DNA of 64,000 nt from Flavobacterium frigidarium DSM 17623 (GTDB lineage Bacteria > Bacteroidota > Bacteroidia > Flavobacteriales > Flavobacteriaceae): contig NZ_AUDO01000001.1 in the NCBI RefSeq assembly GCF_000425505.1, positions 124,001 to 188,000 on the forward strand, in the 5' to 3' direction. A model generated the notes under the pieces. The model made no database searches, was not told where the DNA came from, and saw only the letters and a program-made list of their open reading frames with translations. Shown here one piece after another: positions 1-9,311 of the stretch. The position numbers and the translations under genes are program-made. Positions within the stretch are counted from its first letter, which is position 1. Each line of letters opens with the position of its first letter.

Positions 1-703
1 GTTCGTCATTTGGGTTGATACAAATAGCACTGTCTCCAAAAATAGTTTCAGGTCGTGTCGTTGCAATTGTCAAGAAATCTTCCGATCCTTCAATTTTATA
101 TTGGATAAAATATAATTTACCTTGTCTTTCTTCAAAAATTACTTCTTCATCAGACAAAGTTGTTTTTGCTTCAGGATCCCAGTTTACCATACGGTATCCA
201 CGATAAATCATTCCTTTATTGTACAAATCAACAAAAGATTTAATTACAGATGCTGACATATCAGGATCCATAGTAAACTTGGTGCGCTCCCAGTCGCATG
301 ATGCTCCTAGTTTTTTTAACTGCTCTAAGATGACCCCACCATATTTGTCAGTCCAGTCATAAGCATGCTTTAAAAACTCTTCACGTGTCAAATCAGCTTT
401 GTTGATTCCTTCTGATTTTAACTTGGCAACCACCTTAGCCTCAGTAGCAATCGAAGCGTGATCTGTGCCAGGTACCCAACAAGCATTGAATCCTTTAAGA
501 CGCGCGCGACGAATTAAAACATCTTGAATAGTATTGTTTAACATGTGCCCCATATGCAAGACTCCAGTCACGTTAGGTGGCGGAATTACAATGGTGTAAG
601 GTGTTCTATGATCTGGCTCTGAGTGAAAATAATTGTTTTCCATCCAGTAGTCGTACCATTTATTTTCAATTGTTTTAGCGTCAAATTGTGCAGGGATTGT
701 CAT
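1..703 (-). CDS. valS: Valyl-tRNA synthetase, N-terminal part (3' end outside window)
   Basis: Class I aminoacyl-tRNA synthetase that charges tRNA-Val in the cytoplasm. Reading the minus strand from 703 gives a protein beginning [20 protein letters not shown], then [13 protein letters not shown], which holds the HIGH-type ATP-binding signature, then [12 protein letters not shown] and the start of the editing domain ([13 protein letters not shown]). The frame stays open to base 1, so about 234 codons of a roughly 880-residue enzyme are present. An in-frame ATG at 727 would add eight residues; the 703 start fits the usual Flavobacterium N-terminus better. The KMSKS motif lies outside the window. 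Confidence 0.95.
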   Translation of the reverse strand, partial: MTIPAQFDAKTIENKWYDYWMENNYFHSEPDHRTPYTIVIPPPNVTGVLHMGHMLNNTIQDVLIRRARLKGFNACWVPGTDHASIATEAKVVAKLKSEGINKADLTREEFLKHAYDWTDKYGGVILEQLKKLGASCDWERTKFTMDPDMSASVIKSFVDLYNKGMIYRGYRMVNWDPEAKTTLSDEEVIFEERQGKLYFIQYKIEGSEDFLTIATTRPETIFGDSAICINPNDE

Positions 704-878
704 TGTATCTTGGATTCGATTAATCATTAATTTGGCGACCTATTAGCAAGCTAATTCACTAACTAACAGTGAAATAAATGTTCTAAACAACATCTTATTT
801 TACTTTGGTCTAATTATTGTAATTCTTAGTGGGAACAAAAGTAAATAATTAAGTACACTATAAAAAGGGAAATAAAAA

Positions 879-909
879 TTTGTGCAGTAATTAAAACAAA
901 CTATATTTA
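879..909 (+). promoter_or_regulatory. Bacteroidetes-type promoter of the DUF1573 gene
   Basis: TTTG at 879-882, 19 bases, then TATATTTA at 902-909, one mismatch from the Bacteroidetes -7 box TAnnTTTG. It lies 20 bases before the ATG at 929. Assigned by pattern only. Confidence 0.55.
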
Positions 910-928
910 CTATATAAACACAATAAAA

Positions 929-1318
929 ATGAAAAAAATAGCCACAGTAATAGCAGTAGCATTATTTAGCGGTATTGGATTTGCACAAAGCGGAGCCAAA
1001 ATAGAATTTAAAGAAAATAACAACACCCTTGATTACGGAACTGTTAAAAAAGGACAAGACAACGGAATACGCTATTTTATATTTACAAACACTGGAAATG
1101 CACCTTTACTGATTTCAGGAGTGCAATCGACATCGAGCTGTACTATCTTATCACAGCAAAATGATACTGTATTACCAGGAAAATCAGGAAAAATAGAAGT
1201 TAAATATAACATGGTGCCGGGACCTATTAGAAAAACGATTACAGTAGAATCTAACGCTGTAAATTATCCCGAGGGTAGAATTCCTTTAAAAATAAAAGGT
1301 GAAGTTGTTGCCAACTAG
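929..1318 (+). CDS. Secreted DUF1573 (Ig-like) protein
   Basis: Small exported protein of 129 residues. Residues 1-19 form a signal peptide with cleavage expected near GFA/Q. The rest is one DUF1573 domain, an Ig-like beta-sandwich typical of Bacteroidetes, with the usual early YGTVKKGQ segment, a central NTGNAPLLISGV and a closing IPLKIKGEV strand. The family has no established biochemical role; periplasmic or outer-membrane-associated location is inferred from the signal peptide. It is a single gene with its own promoter and a strong terminator, between divergent valS and a convergent protease gene. Confidence 0.85.
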   Translation: MKKIATVIAVALFSGIGFAQSGAKIEFKENNNTLDYGTVKKGQDNGIRYFIFTNTGNAPLLISGVQSTSSCTILSQQNDTVLPGKSGKIEVKYNMVPGPIRKTITVESNAVNYPEGRIPLKIKGEVVAN

Positions 1319-1340
1319 TACAAAATAGGAAATAAATTAC

Positions 1341-1376
1341 AAAGCTCTTTGAACTCAAATTCAAAGAGCTTTTTTT
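1341..1376. terminator. Bidirectional terminator between DUF1573 gene and aspartyl protease gene
   Basis: A 13-bp perfect stem (1341-1353 with 1360-1372) around a 6-base loop, flanked by A and T runs. It serves the plus-strand DUF1573 gene and overlaps the last codons of the minus-strand protease gene, so it could end both transcripts. Confidence 0.8.
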
Positions 1377-2694
1377 ATAATAAATCTTTTAGTTCTAAAG
1401 TGATTTTATACAATTGATTGTTCCTACTAACCTCCACTACAAGCCACTTTTCTTTGTGAGTTTTTATCAGCGAACTCAATTCTTTCAACGAATAGTGATT
1501 GATTTTTTTGCCATTTATACGTACTAGAATATCTCCCTTTATGAGTCCGCTATTTGCTGCGGGCGAGTTAGGTCGAAAACCGCTCACAACATAAATAGGT
1601 TTCAATGTAAATTTAATTCTGTAATTACTATCGTCACTTTTTATTGTTTTATACCTTGAAGTAGCCGACTCAAATTTTAGATTTACCGTCTCCTCTACCC
1701 ACTCCATTCCAATATGTTTAATTTCGATTCCGCTTTTATTGTAAAAAAAAGGCAGATTAAAATTACCACTTTTTTTAAGGTACATATTGTTATTACTATA
1801 ATCGAATACTACTTTAAAACGCTTAAAAATCTCTCCTCCAATAGATCCTTTTCGATCAGCAACTATCTTTACATGTTTAGTTGAAACGCTATCTGGAAAT
1901 GCTACAACAGGTTTGTTAAATTGGAAACCCGCAATTTCAAAACCCGTAATCCTTGCACGTTTACCTGTAATATCTCCACTAAATCCTTGCCCAAGATAAT
2001 CGTCAAAATTTTTATTAGGCACTTGCATTTTGCTTTCGGTGTCGTGGAACAACCACAAAGCGTCACTATTGCCTAAATCAACCAGCAACTTTACTGGCGT
2101 TATTTCATTGTTTAATGCTATATTAGCGTACACATATGGTTTTGACGCCTCGATAGATAGCGGTACTTGCGTATAACGACGAGCTAACTTCTTTTTAATT
2201 TTACTGTTTTCATTATACACGAAAATTTTTTTCTTCTTATAATTGATTTCGATTAAATGCTTTTTAAGGAGAGAATAACCAATAATACCGTTCACAGGAA
2301 TTCCCACATGTGAAGAGAGATTAAAATCTTGATTTAGTATAACGTACACTAAATGATTAGTGGACCGAAAATTTTTAGTTTCGATAGTATTCCCCACTGA
2401 TTTTAATCCTTCAACTTCTTCCTTACTACCTAATCCTACCAAGCGTATCGTTTTTCTATTTTTAAGCTCAACGGCTTTATCTTCTAAGCTAAATAAAACA
2501 GTTTCTTCGACACCAGAATCTACAAGAAAAGTGAGTTCGATACCGTTTACTAGCAAAGGAATAAAAATAAGATTGTCTATAAGTTGAAAAGGAATAGTTA
2601 CCTGTTTATTTTCATTTTTAAAAACAAAATCTGATTGTGCCTGCGAGGAAGATTTTATAAAAAATAACAAAACAATAAAGGCAAGAAGTCTCAT
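1375..2694 (-). CDS. Secreted retropepsin-like aspartyl protease with C-terminal PDZ domain
   Basis: A 439-residue exported protein with a signal peptide (1-19). It holds two retropepsin-like halves: the first has FLVDSG at about residues 57-61, the second LLVDLGNSDALW near residue 208. A PDZ domain covers about residues 345-435 (NSPAANSGLIKGDILVRING). Bacteroidetes have many such proteins, and none to my knowledge has a defined substrate. The first motif is DSG rather than DTG, allowed in the family; the second, DLG, lacks the hydroxyl residue after Asp, so catalysis through the usual paired Asp is uncertain. A periplasmic or outer-membrane location is inferred. It is monocistronic and convergent with the DUF1573 gene. 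Confidence 0.85.
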   Translation of the reverse strand: MRLLAFIVLLFFIKSSSQAQSDFVFKNENKQVTIPFQLIDNLIFIPLLVNGIELTFLVDSGVEETVLFSLEDKAVELKNRKTIRLVGLGSKEEVEGLKSVGNTIETKNFRSTNHLVYVILNQDFNLSSHVGIPVNGIIGYSLLKKHLIEINYKKKKIFVYNENSKIKKKLARRYTQVPLSIEASKPYVYANIALNNEITPVKLLVDLGNSDALWLFHDTESKMQVPNKNFDDYLGQGFSGDITGKRARITGFEIAGFQFNKPVVAFPDSVSTKHVKIVADRKGSIGGEIFKRFKVVFDYSNNNMYLKKSGNFNLPFFYNKSGIEIKHIGMEWVEETVNLKFESATSRYKTIKSDDSNYRIKFTLKPIYVVSGFRPNSPAANSGLIKGDILVRINGKKINHYSLKELSSLIKTHKEKWLVVEVSRNNQLYKITLELKDLL

Positions 2695-2820
2695 AATGGT
2701 TCATTTTCATAAAGTTAACAATAAATACCACTATATATTTTATTTTAACAATATTTACAATGATAACGATTACTTAGTTCGAAAAAAAAATCGCAAATTT
2801 GCAATTCAACAATTATAACT

Positions 2821-4014
2821 ATGCCGAAAATATCAAACAAAGGTGCTCAAATGCCTGAATCACCGATACGTAAATTAGTACCTTACTCAGAGATTGCTAA
2901 GAAAAAAGGAAACAAAGTATACCATTTGAACATTGGTCAACCGGATATTAAAACTCCAGAAGTTGCCATTGAAGCTGTAAAAAATATTGATATCAAAATA
3001 TTAGAATACAGCCACTCTGCTGGTTTTGAAAGCTACAGAAACAAATTATCACAATTTTATATAAATACAGGTTTGCCTATCAATCCTGAAGACATCATTA
3101 TTTCAACAGGAGGTTCAGAAGCGTTGCTTTTTGCAATGGGAAGTACAATGGATCAAGGGGACGAAATCATTATTCCGGAACCGTTTTATGCAAACTATAA
3201 TGGATTTTCTACTGCTTCAGGTGTTACAGTGGTGCCGGTTATCTCCTCTATAGATACTGGATTTGCCTTACCTCCTATCGCAGATTTCGAAAAGTTAATT
3301 ACAGCAAAGACCAAAGCAATTTTAATTTGTAACCCAGGGAATCCTACAGGTTATTTGTATTCGAAGGAGGAAATGATGCAACTAGCAGAAATAGTTAAGA
3401 AGCATGATTTATTTTTAATCGCTGATGAGGTTTACAGAGAATTTACTTATGATGGTGATGTTCACTATTCAGTAATGAACATTCCTGGATTAGAGGAAAA
3501 CGCAATCATGATTGATTCGGTCTCTAAAAGATACAGTATGTGCGGCGCACGAATTGGTTGTATTGTTTCTAAGAACAAAGAACTAATGGCTACTGCAATG
3601 AAATTTGCACAAGCGAGATTGAGCCCACCTACATTTGCACAAATTGCAAGTGAGGCTGCATTAGACACCCCACAAAGTTATTTTGACGAAGTAATATCTG
3701 AATACAGAGAACGTAGAGACACTCTAGTAGCTGAATTGAACAAAATCGAAGGTGTTAAAGTAGCAAATCCAAAAGGAGCTTTTTATTGCATCGCTGAACT
3801 GCCAATTGATAATGCAGATACTTTTGCTCAATGGTTATTAGAAAGCTACGATTATAATGGAGAAACTGTAATGGTCGCTCCTGCTGCTGGTTTTTATTCT
3901 ACTCCTGGTGTAGGTATGAATCAAGTAAGAATTGCTTATGTTTTACAAAAAGAAGACTTAATCAAAGCTGTTCATATTTTAAAAGAAGCAATTACCGCAT
4001 ACAACGCGAGATAA
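2821..4014 (+). CDS. PLP-dependent class I/II aminotransferase (aspartate/aromatic type)
   Basis: Cytosolic fold-type I aminotransferase of 397 residues, the usual length. The sequence shows ICNPGNPTG (substrate and cofactor contact), ADEVYREF (Asp that holds the pyridine nitrogen), and SVSKRYSMCG with the PLP lysine at residue 236. Close homologues are named aspartate aminotransferase, but the subgroup also uses aromatic or other amino acids, so the substrate cannot be fixed from sequence. It stands alone, followed by a hairpin terminator at 4084-4118. Confidence 0.9.
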   Translation: MPKISNKGAQMPESPIRKLVPYSEIAKKKGNKVYHLNIGQPDIKTPEVAIEAVKNIDIKILEYSHSAGFESYRNKLSQFYINTGLPINPEDIIISTGGSEALLFAMGSTMDQGDEIIIPEPFYANYNGFSTASGVTVVPVISSIDTGFALPPIADFEKLITAKTKAILICNPGNPTGYLYSKEEMMQLAEIVKKHDLFLIADEVYREFTYDGDVHYSVMNIPGLEENAIMIDSVSKRYSMCGARIGCIVSKNKELMATAMKFAQARLSPPTFAQIASEAALDTPQSYFDEVISEYRERRDTLVAELNKIEGVKVANPKGAFYCIAELPIDNADTFAQWLLESYDYNGETVMVAPAAGFYSTPGVGMNQVRIAYVLQKEDLIKAVHILKEAITAYNAR

Positions 4015-4083
4015 TATTTTTTTAGCTTATAAGAATAAAAAAATCATCGAAAGTAGTTGAAATATCGATGTTTAGAATTAAAT

Positions 4084-4118
4084 AAAGGCAGTAGCAATCC
4101 ATTTGTTACTGCCTTTTT
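4084..4118 (+). terminator. Rho-independent terminator after the aminotransferase gene
   Basis: Ten-base stem AAAGGCAGTA / TACTGCCTTT (4084-4093 with 4107-4116) followed by T residues. Confidence 0.7.
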
Positions 4119-4260
4119 ACATTCGATAAAACTTTTTAATTGGTTTGATTTTACCGGCTCTAAAAAGAGATCATTAATTAATAAAACCTTTACAAATTGT
4201 TTGGTTTTTATTAATTATCTTTACGCCCTAAAAATATCCACACAATAACAGTAGCTTTTA

Positions 4261-4932
4261 ATGATAAATAATGACGAATTACATGATGAAATAGGTGATA
4301 ACCATATCGCTTCATGTGCAACAAATCCAGTAAGAGAAGATGCATTTGATATTACTGATGACGAAAAAATTGAGAAAATAAAAAAAGACGTTGAAAGCAT
4401 TCTATTGACTCTAGGAATGGATTTAACTGATGACAGCATGAAAGGAACACCAAACCGTGTTGCAAAAATGTTTGTAAAAGAAATATTTGGCGGACTAAAT
4501 CCTGCTAAAAAACCGAAGGCTTCTACCTTTGACAATAATTATAAGTACGGAGAGATGTTAGTTGAAAAGAACATCACTTTGTATTCTACTTGTGAACACC
4601 ACTTACTACCTATTATTGGTAGAGCCCATGTTGCTTATATCTCTAACGGTAGAGTGATTGGACTTTCTAAAATGAATCGTATTGTTGAATATTACGCAAA
4701 GAGACCGCAGGTTCAAGAGCGTTTGACAATGCAAATTGTTCAAGAATTACAAAAAGCATTAGGTACTGAAGATGTTGCTTGTGTCATTGATGCAAAACAC
4801 CTTTGCGTGAATTCTAGAGGAATTAACGATATCGAAAGTAGCACCGTAACTTCTGAATTTGGTGGAAAATTTAAAGACCCACAAGCAAGAAGAGAATTTT
4901 TGGACTACATTAAATTGGAGACAAAATTCTAA
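4261..4932 (+). CDS. folE: GTP cyclohydrolase I (first of two)
   Basis: Converts GTP to 7,8-dihydroneopterin triphosphate, the first step to tetrahydrofolate and other pterins. The 223-residue protein shows the catalytic zinc site, CEHH with C111 and H114, and HLC with C182. It also has GLSKMNRIVEYYAKRPQVQE and a SRGI segment holding the conserved arginine. The first 40 residues are a variable acidic extension. It resembles housekeeping FolE of enterobacteria more than the second copy at 55428-56027 does (for example SRGI-x-D against MRGIEKQN), so I infer this is the folate enzyme. It precedes a broken four-helix-bundle gene and cysS. Confidence 0.95.
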   Translation: MINNDELHDEIGDNHIASCATNPVREDAFDITDDEKIEKIKKDVESILLTLGMDLTDDSMKGTPNRVAKMFVKEIFGGLNPAKKPKASTFDNNYKYGEMLVEKNITLYSTCEHHLLPIIGRAHVAYISNGRVIGLSKMNRIVEYYAKRPQVQERLTMQIVQELQKALGTEDVACVIDAKHLCVNSRGINDIESSTVTSEFGGKFKDPQARREFLDYIKLETKF

Positions 4933-4978
4933 ATAAGTGGTTAACTGTCAATTTGTTTAATTGTTTAAACTTAATATT

Positions 4979-5344
4979 ATGTATATTTTCTCATTTAAAA
5001 AACTTGATGTTTGGAAAAATCCGAGAGAATTGATATTAACAATATATAAAATGACAGTTAAGTTTCCGTCTAGCGAAATCTACGGGATAACTACACAAAT
5101 AAAAAGAAGTTCTGCATCAATTGCAAAAAATATAGCAGAAGGCACTTCAAGGAATACTAACAAAGATAAAGCTCACTTTCTCACTATTTCATATTCTTCA
5201 GCAACAGAAACATTAAATCATTTAATAATTTCGAAAGACTTAAATTATATATCATAAGAGGAATACTTACTATGCAGAATGCAACTTGAAAAAAATTGCA
5301 ATCAAATCAATAGCTTAAAGAAATACTATCTTTCTCAACAATAA
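4979..5344 (+). pseudogene. Four-helix-bundle (S23-like) protein gene interrupted by an in-frame TAA
   Basis: From the ATG at 4979 the frame encodes a four-helix-bundle protein of the family once called S23 ribosomal protein or TIGR02436. The sequence shows FKKLDVWK at the start, YGITTQIKRSSASIAKNIAEG in the middle, and SKDLNYIS. A TAA follows at 5255-5257. The same frame then continues EEYLLCRMQLEKNCNQINSL to a second TAA at 5342-5344, giving 121 codons in all, the family's usual length. The family normally reads YISEEEY here, so the stop sits exactly where a Glu codon is expected and GAA to TAA is one base change. The function of the family is unknown. Truncated translation would lack the last helix. 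A sequencing error cannot be excluded. Confidence 0.75.
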
Positions 5345-5420
5345 ATATTAAATCGTTTATTTATTTCGTAGTCAATCAACTGAACAAATAAACAATTCAA
5401 ACAATTAAACGAATAAATTC

Positions 5421-6899
5421 ATGCCTTTATATACAAGTCAAACACTAAAAATATACAACTCCCTTTCTGGAGAAAAAGAAACATTTGTACCCATCAACGA
5501 AGGAAATATTGGTATGTATGTTTGTGGACCTACAGTTTACAGCAATGTGCATTTAGGTAACGTGCGAACATTTATGTCGTTTGATGTAATGTTTAGGTAT
5601 TTATTGCATTTAGAATACAAAGTACGCTATGTTCGTAACATTACTGACGTAGGACACATAGTAGACGATCAAGAAGATGGTGAAGATAAAATAGCAAAAA
5701 AAGCAAGACTAGAACAACTTGAACCAATGGAAGTTGTGCAACGCTATACGATCGATTTTCATGATATATTAAAAGCATTTAATTTTCTGCCTCCAAGTAT
5801 TGAGCCTACAGCTACAGGACACATCATTGAACAGATCGAGATTATTAAAAAAATCGTGGATTCAGGGATTGGTTACGAGGCAAATGGATCAGTATATTTT
5901 GACGTTGTTAAATTTAATAAAACCAATCATTATGGTCGCTTAAGCGGTCGTAATATTGAGGACATGCTAGCAAATACTCGTGATCTTGATGGTCAAACAG
6001 ACAAGAGAAATCCACAAGATTTCGCCCTATGGAAAAAAGCCGAACCACAGCACATTATGCGCTGGCCTTCACCATGGAGCGACGGTTTCCCTGGTTGGCA
6101 TCTTGAATGTACTGCCATGAGCACAAAATATTTAGGAAATCATTTTGACATTCACGGTGGCGGTATGGATTTAAAGTTTCCTCATCATGAATGCGAAATT
6201 GCACAGAACGAAGCTTGTACAGGTCAGACTCCCGTTAATTACTGGTTGCATGCAAACATGCTGACTTTAAATGGTAAGAAAATGGCAAAATCTACTGGTA
6301 ACAATATTTTACCTAGAGAAATTTTGACAGGAGAAAACTCTATTTTAAGCAAGGCATTTTCTGCATCAGTAGCTCGTTTTTTTATGTTACAAGCTCATTA
6401 TAGAAGTATTTTAGATTTCTCTGACGATGCTATTGTCGCTGCAGAAAAAGGATACAAACGTTTGATGGAAGCATTAGACACTTTGAAAAACTTAAACAGT
6501 AGTGCTACGAGTTCGCTAGCCATTGAAGATTGGAGACAAACGTGCTACGACGCAATGAACGATGATTTTAACTCCCCTATTTTAATTGCCAACTTGTTTG
6601 AGGGTGTGCGATACATTAACTTAATCAATGACAATAAAGAGACTGTTACTGCAACTGACTTAGCGATATTAACAACTACAATGCAAGCTTTTGTATTTGA
6701 TGTTTTAGGATTAGAAGACGAAAAAGTAGCAGATAGCAATACGGATAGACTTGAAGGGACAGTGAACATGTTGATTGCGATGCGCAATCAAGCGAGAGCG
6801 GATAAAAACTTCGCTTTGTCTGACCAAATTAGAGATCAGTTAATTGTTTTAGGAATCCAATTAAAAGACGGTAAAGAAGGCACAACGTTTTCGGTTTAA
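5421..6899 (+). CDS. cysS: Cysteinyl-tRNA synthetase
   Basis: Charges tRNA-Cys in the cytoplasm. The 492-residue protein has the family's usual length. It shows [15 protein letters not shown], where Cys binds the active-site zinc and HLGN is the HIGH-type motif. Later come [13 protein letters not shown] (second zinc Cys) and [14 protein letters not shown] (zinc His). KMAKS stands at residues 287-291. The C-terminal DALR-type helical domain is complete. It is followed after 21 bases by yidD and then by lgt, probably in part co-transcribed. Confidence 0.97.
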   Translation: MPLYTSQTLKIYNSLSGEKETFVPINEGNIGMYVCGPTVYSNVHLGNVRTFMSFDVMFRYLLHLEYKVRYVRNITDVGHIVDDQEDGEDKIAKKARLEQLEPMEVVQRYTIDFHDILKAFNFLPPSIEPTATGHIIEQIEIIKKIVDSGIGYEANGSVYFDVVKFNKTNHYGRLSGRNIEDMLANTRDLDGQTDKRNPQDFALWKKAEPQHIMRWPSPWSDGFPGWHLECTAMSTKYLGNHFDIHGGGMDLKFPHHECEIAQNEACTGQTPVNYWLHANMLTLNGKKMAKSTGNNILPREILTGENSILSKAFSASVARFFMLQAHYRSILDFSDDAIVAAEKGYKRLMEALDTLKNLNSSATSSLAIEDWRQTCYDAMNDDFNSPILIANLFEGVRYINLINDNKETVTATDLAILTTTMQAFVFDVLGLEDEKVADSNTDRLEGTVNMLIAMRNQARADKNFALSDQIRDQLIVLGIQLKDGKEGTTFSV

Positions 6900-6920
6900 A
6901 CATTTTCGAAATAAAAATCC

Positions 6921-7163
6921 ATGCTGAAAAAGATTCTCATATTTCCTTTCTTAGTGATTGTGCGCTTTTACCAGCTAGTTATATCACCATTAACACCTGC
7001 TTCATGTCGGTTTGAACCGACTTGCTCTACTTATATGATTCAAGCACTCAAGGAACATGGCTTATTTTATGGTGGCTTTTTAGGATTAAAAAGAATTGTA
7101 AGCTGCAATCCATGGGGAAAAACAGGATATGATCCCGTTCCTAAAAAAAATTGCAACCACTGA
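6921..7163 (+). CDS. yidD: Membrane protein insertion efficiency factor YidD
   Basis: Small protein of 80 residues that assists YidC-dependent insertion of inner-membrane proteins. The N-terminal amphipathic/hydrophobic helix is followed by the family's signature: [20 protein letters not shown], then [13 protein letters not shown] and [14 protein letters not shown], with the conserved cysteines present. It lies 21 bases after cysS. In other bacteria yidD usually neighbours rnpA and yidC; here it sits between cysS and lgt. Confidence 0.93.
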   Translation: MLKKILIFPFLVIVRFYQLVISPLTPASCRFEPTCSTYMIQALKEHGLFYGGFLGLKRIVSCNPWGKTGYDPVPKKNCNH

Positions 7164-7209
7164 TGAGTTTCTCTTTATAAGACATTTAAACTATTCATCA
7201 TCTAAAATG

Positions 7210-7238
7210 TTGCACTGTTAACAAATAATGTATTTTTA
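7210..7238 (+). promoter_or_regulatory. Promoter of lgt; decides the lgt start codon
   Basis: TTG at 7210-7212, 18 bases, then TATTTTTA at 7231-7238. An upstream in-frame ATG at 7228 overlaps this -7 box and so should not be on the transcript, which supports the ATG at 7255. Confidence 0.5.
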
Positions 7239-7254
7239 CCAAAAATTAAAAATA

Positions 7255-8205
7255 ATGACACACGCTTTAAATATTGTTTGGAATCCAATGGAAGGAATCG
7301 ACTTAGGTTTCTTTGTGATTCGTTTTTACAGTCTTATGTTCGTAATTGCATTCGGACTAGGCTGGTATATCATGAAAAACATCTTTGAACGTGAGGGTGA
7401 GTCGATTGAAAAATTAGATTCATTATTTATATGGACTGTTCTTGCGACGTTAATTGGTGCGCGATTAGGACACGTACTTTTCTATGATTGGGAATATTTT
7501 AGAAATCACTTAGTCGAAATCTTTTTACCAATTAGAGAAAATGTAAACGCTACATTATTTGGTTTCATTGACGGCTGGGAGTTTACAGGTTTTCAAGGAT
7601 TAGCAAGCCACGGAGCAGCTATTTCCATCATACTAGCGATGTACTATTTTAGTAAAAAAGTTTTAAATAAACCATTACTATGGATCTTGGATAGAGTAGT
7701 AATTCCTGTAGCGAGTGGTGCTATATTTGTTCGTTTAGGAAACTTTTTTAATTCTGAAATCATTGGAAAAGAAACTACTTCTGCATTCGGAATTAAATTT
7801 TTACGCGAACAGTTTTCACCTCTAGAAGCGATGAAACTTACCCAAATTAACGATTATAATGCTGCATACGGAGCTATTGCTAACAACCCACAATTTTCTG
7901 CAATTCTTGCGCAAGTTCCAGTAAGACATCCAGCACAATTATACGAAGCGTTTTGCTATATATTTGTTTTTGCAACATTGTTTTTCTTATACTGGAAGAC
8001 AGATGCTCGTTTAAAATCAGGATATTTATTTGGATTATTTTTAACCCTATTATTTACTGTGAGAATTATTGTAGAATCTGTTAAAGAAAGTCAAGGTGGT
8101 TTTGAAAGCGACTTAGGAAACATACTTTCAACAGGACAGTGGTTGAGTATTCCTTTTATAGTAATCGGACTTTACTTTGTTTTTACAGCCAAGAAAAAAG
8201 CATAA
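7255..8205 (+). CDS. lgt: Prolipoprotein diacylglyceryl transferase
   Basis: Inner-membrane enzyme that moves diacylglycerol from phosphatidylglycerol to the lipobox cysteine of prolipoproteins. The 316-residue protein has about seven membrane segments. The Lgt signature is clear in FVRLGNFFNSEIIGKET, and the HGG-type loop appears as GLASHGAAISI, the form common in Bacteroidetes. I start at 7255 (MTHALNIVWNP) because the upstream in-frame ATG at 7228 lies in the promoter. The window encodes many lipoproteins that depend on this enzyme. A strong terminator follows at 8232. Confidence 0.95.
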   Translation: MTHALNIVWNPMEGIDLGFFVIRFYSLMFVIAFGLGWYIMKNIFEREGESIEKLDSLFIWTVLATLIGARLGHVLFYDWEYFRNHLVEIFLPIRENVNATLFGFIDGWEFTGFQGLASHGAAISIILAMYYFSKKVLNKPLLWILDRVVIPVASGAIFVRLGNFFNSEIIGKETTSAFGIKFLREQFSPLEAMKLTQINDYNAAYGAIANNPQFSAILAQVPVRHPAQLYEAFCYIFVFATLFFLYWKTDARLKSGYLFGLFLTLLFTVRIIVESVKESQGGFESDLGNILSTGQWLSIPFIVIGLYFVFTAKKKA

Positions 8206-8231
8206 ATAAAAGCACTCAATATATAATTTAG

Positions 8232-8266
8232 AAGGACGGTTAGCAACTCGCTGACCGTCCTTTTAG
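8232..8266 (+). terminator. Terminator after lgt
   Basis: Thirteen-base stem (8232-8244 with 8250-8262, one G-T pair), loop AACTC, then TTTT. Confidence 0.8.
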
Positions 8267-8416
8267 TATGTACCTAAGTTGTTTTTCCTAGAAGATTATT
8301 TTGTTATAGAACATGGTGCTTTCAAAAACAAGTTGACTTATACAAATTACTATTTAACTGACATCACTTACAAATTCAACTTTGCAGTCATTTTTAAAAA
8401 GAGCCCAATCCCTAAA

Positions 8417-9220
8417 ATGAGAAAAAACTTCACCTTTTTATTATTTATAATTTGCACTACGGTATTCTCACAAGTCAAACTACTTTCTTGGAATATTGAA
8501 AACTTAGGAAAGTCTAAAACCGATGCAGAAATAGCATATATCGCAGGAACTATTCGCAATTTTGACATAGTCGCTATTCAAGAAGTCGTTGCCGGTTATG
8601 GAGGTGCTCAAGCAGTAGCCAAATTAGTCGATGCACTGAACCGCAAAGGGAGTCAATGGAATTATGAAGTAAGCCCTCCCACGGTGAGCAGTGCGTATAA
8701 AACAGAACGCTACGCATTTTTATGGAAGCCAAGCAAGGTTAAAAAAATAGGCAAGTCGTGGCTAGAGATTAAATTCCAAAACCAAATTGATAGAGAACCT
8801 TTTTTTGCTACTTTCAGTAAGCAAGGAAAAACATTTACTGTAGTGAATTTTCATGCGATAACTAAGAGCAAACAGCCAGAAACTGAAATTAAGTATTTCA
8901 AATTCTTGCCTCAAGAATACCCTAGTTTGAATCTCATATTTGCAGGAGATTTTAATTGTCCGCAATCGCATTCTGTTTTTAATCCAATAAAAAAAATGGG
9001 ATACTTACCTAGTTTTGTAAATCAAAAAACATCTCTAAAACGCAGTTGTAAAGATGGAAATTGTCTTGCTTCCGAATTCGATAATATTTATTATCTTACT
9101 AAAAAAGTGCAGAAAATTGAAGCGGGTGTACTACATTTTTATACCCATTTTAATTCACTTTTACTTGCTCGTCAAATCTCAGACCATATTCCAATTTGGC
9201 TCACGTTTGAGTTACTTTAA
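8417..9220 (+). CDS. Secreted endonuclease/exonuclease/phosphatase family protein
   Basis: Exported protein of 267 residues from the ATG at 8417, which begins a clear signal peptide (MRKNFTFLLFIICTTVFSQ). The EEP fold motifs are present in order: LLSWNIENLG (metal-binding Asn), IVAIQEV (catalytic Glu), FHAITK, GDFNCP (Asp/Asn) and the closing SDHIPIWL (catalytic Asp-His). The family includes DNase I, sphingomyelinases and inositol phosphatases; substrate is not decidable here. An ORF open further upstream to 8279 lacks signal-peptide character. It is convergent with glsA, separated by a dispersed repeat copy. Confidence 0.85.
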   Translation: MRKNFTFLLFIICTTVFSQVKLLSWNIENLGKSKTDAEIAYIAGTIRNFDIVAIQEVVAGYGGAQAVAKLVDALNRKGSQWNYEVSPPTVSSAYKTERYAFLWKPSKVKKIGKSWLEIKFQNQIDREPFFATFSKQGKTFTVVNFHAITKSKQPETEIKYFKFLPQEYPSLNLIFAGDFNCPQSHSVFNPIKKMGYLPSFVNQKTSLKRSCKDGNCLASEFDNIYYLTKKVQKIEAGVLHFYTHFNSLLLARQISDHIPIWLTFELL

Positions 9221-9229
9221 GAAATATTA

Positions 9230-9308
9230 GGAGCTATTTCCAGCTGTACACTATATCTTTTTCATTTATAAGAATAAATAAAAAAGGATGCCGTTTCCAT
9301 CTGGGCTA
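9230..9308 (+). repeat. Dispersed hairpin repeat, type I, copy 1
   Basis: Begins GGAGCTATTTCCAGC and ends CATCTGGGCTA, with an AT-rich variable middle that can partly fold back. Same ends as the copies at 37542, 46492 and 57467. Lies between two convergent genes with no other terminator visible. Confidence 0.75.
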
Positions 9309-9311
9309 AAA

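Noticed and set aside
15..206. Plus-strand open frame at the window start, and similar open frames opposite other long genes
   Set aside because: It lies antisense to valS and has no family resemblance; like the others opposite long genes it is a by-product of AT-rich coding on the other strand.
4961..4978. TTG start for the four-helix-bundle gene
   Set aside because: The ATG at 4979 gives the usual family N-terminus (MYIFSFKKLDVW); the TTG adds only six residues.
4979..5344. Programmed stop-codon read-through or recoding at the TAA
   Set aside because: No special structure or context follows the stop, and a single base change from the family's Glu codon is the simpler explanation.
8279..8416. 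N-terminal extension of the EEP-family nuclease
   Set aside because: The upstream part has no signal-peptide or domain character, while the ATG at 8417 begins a clear signal peptide.
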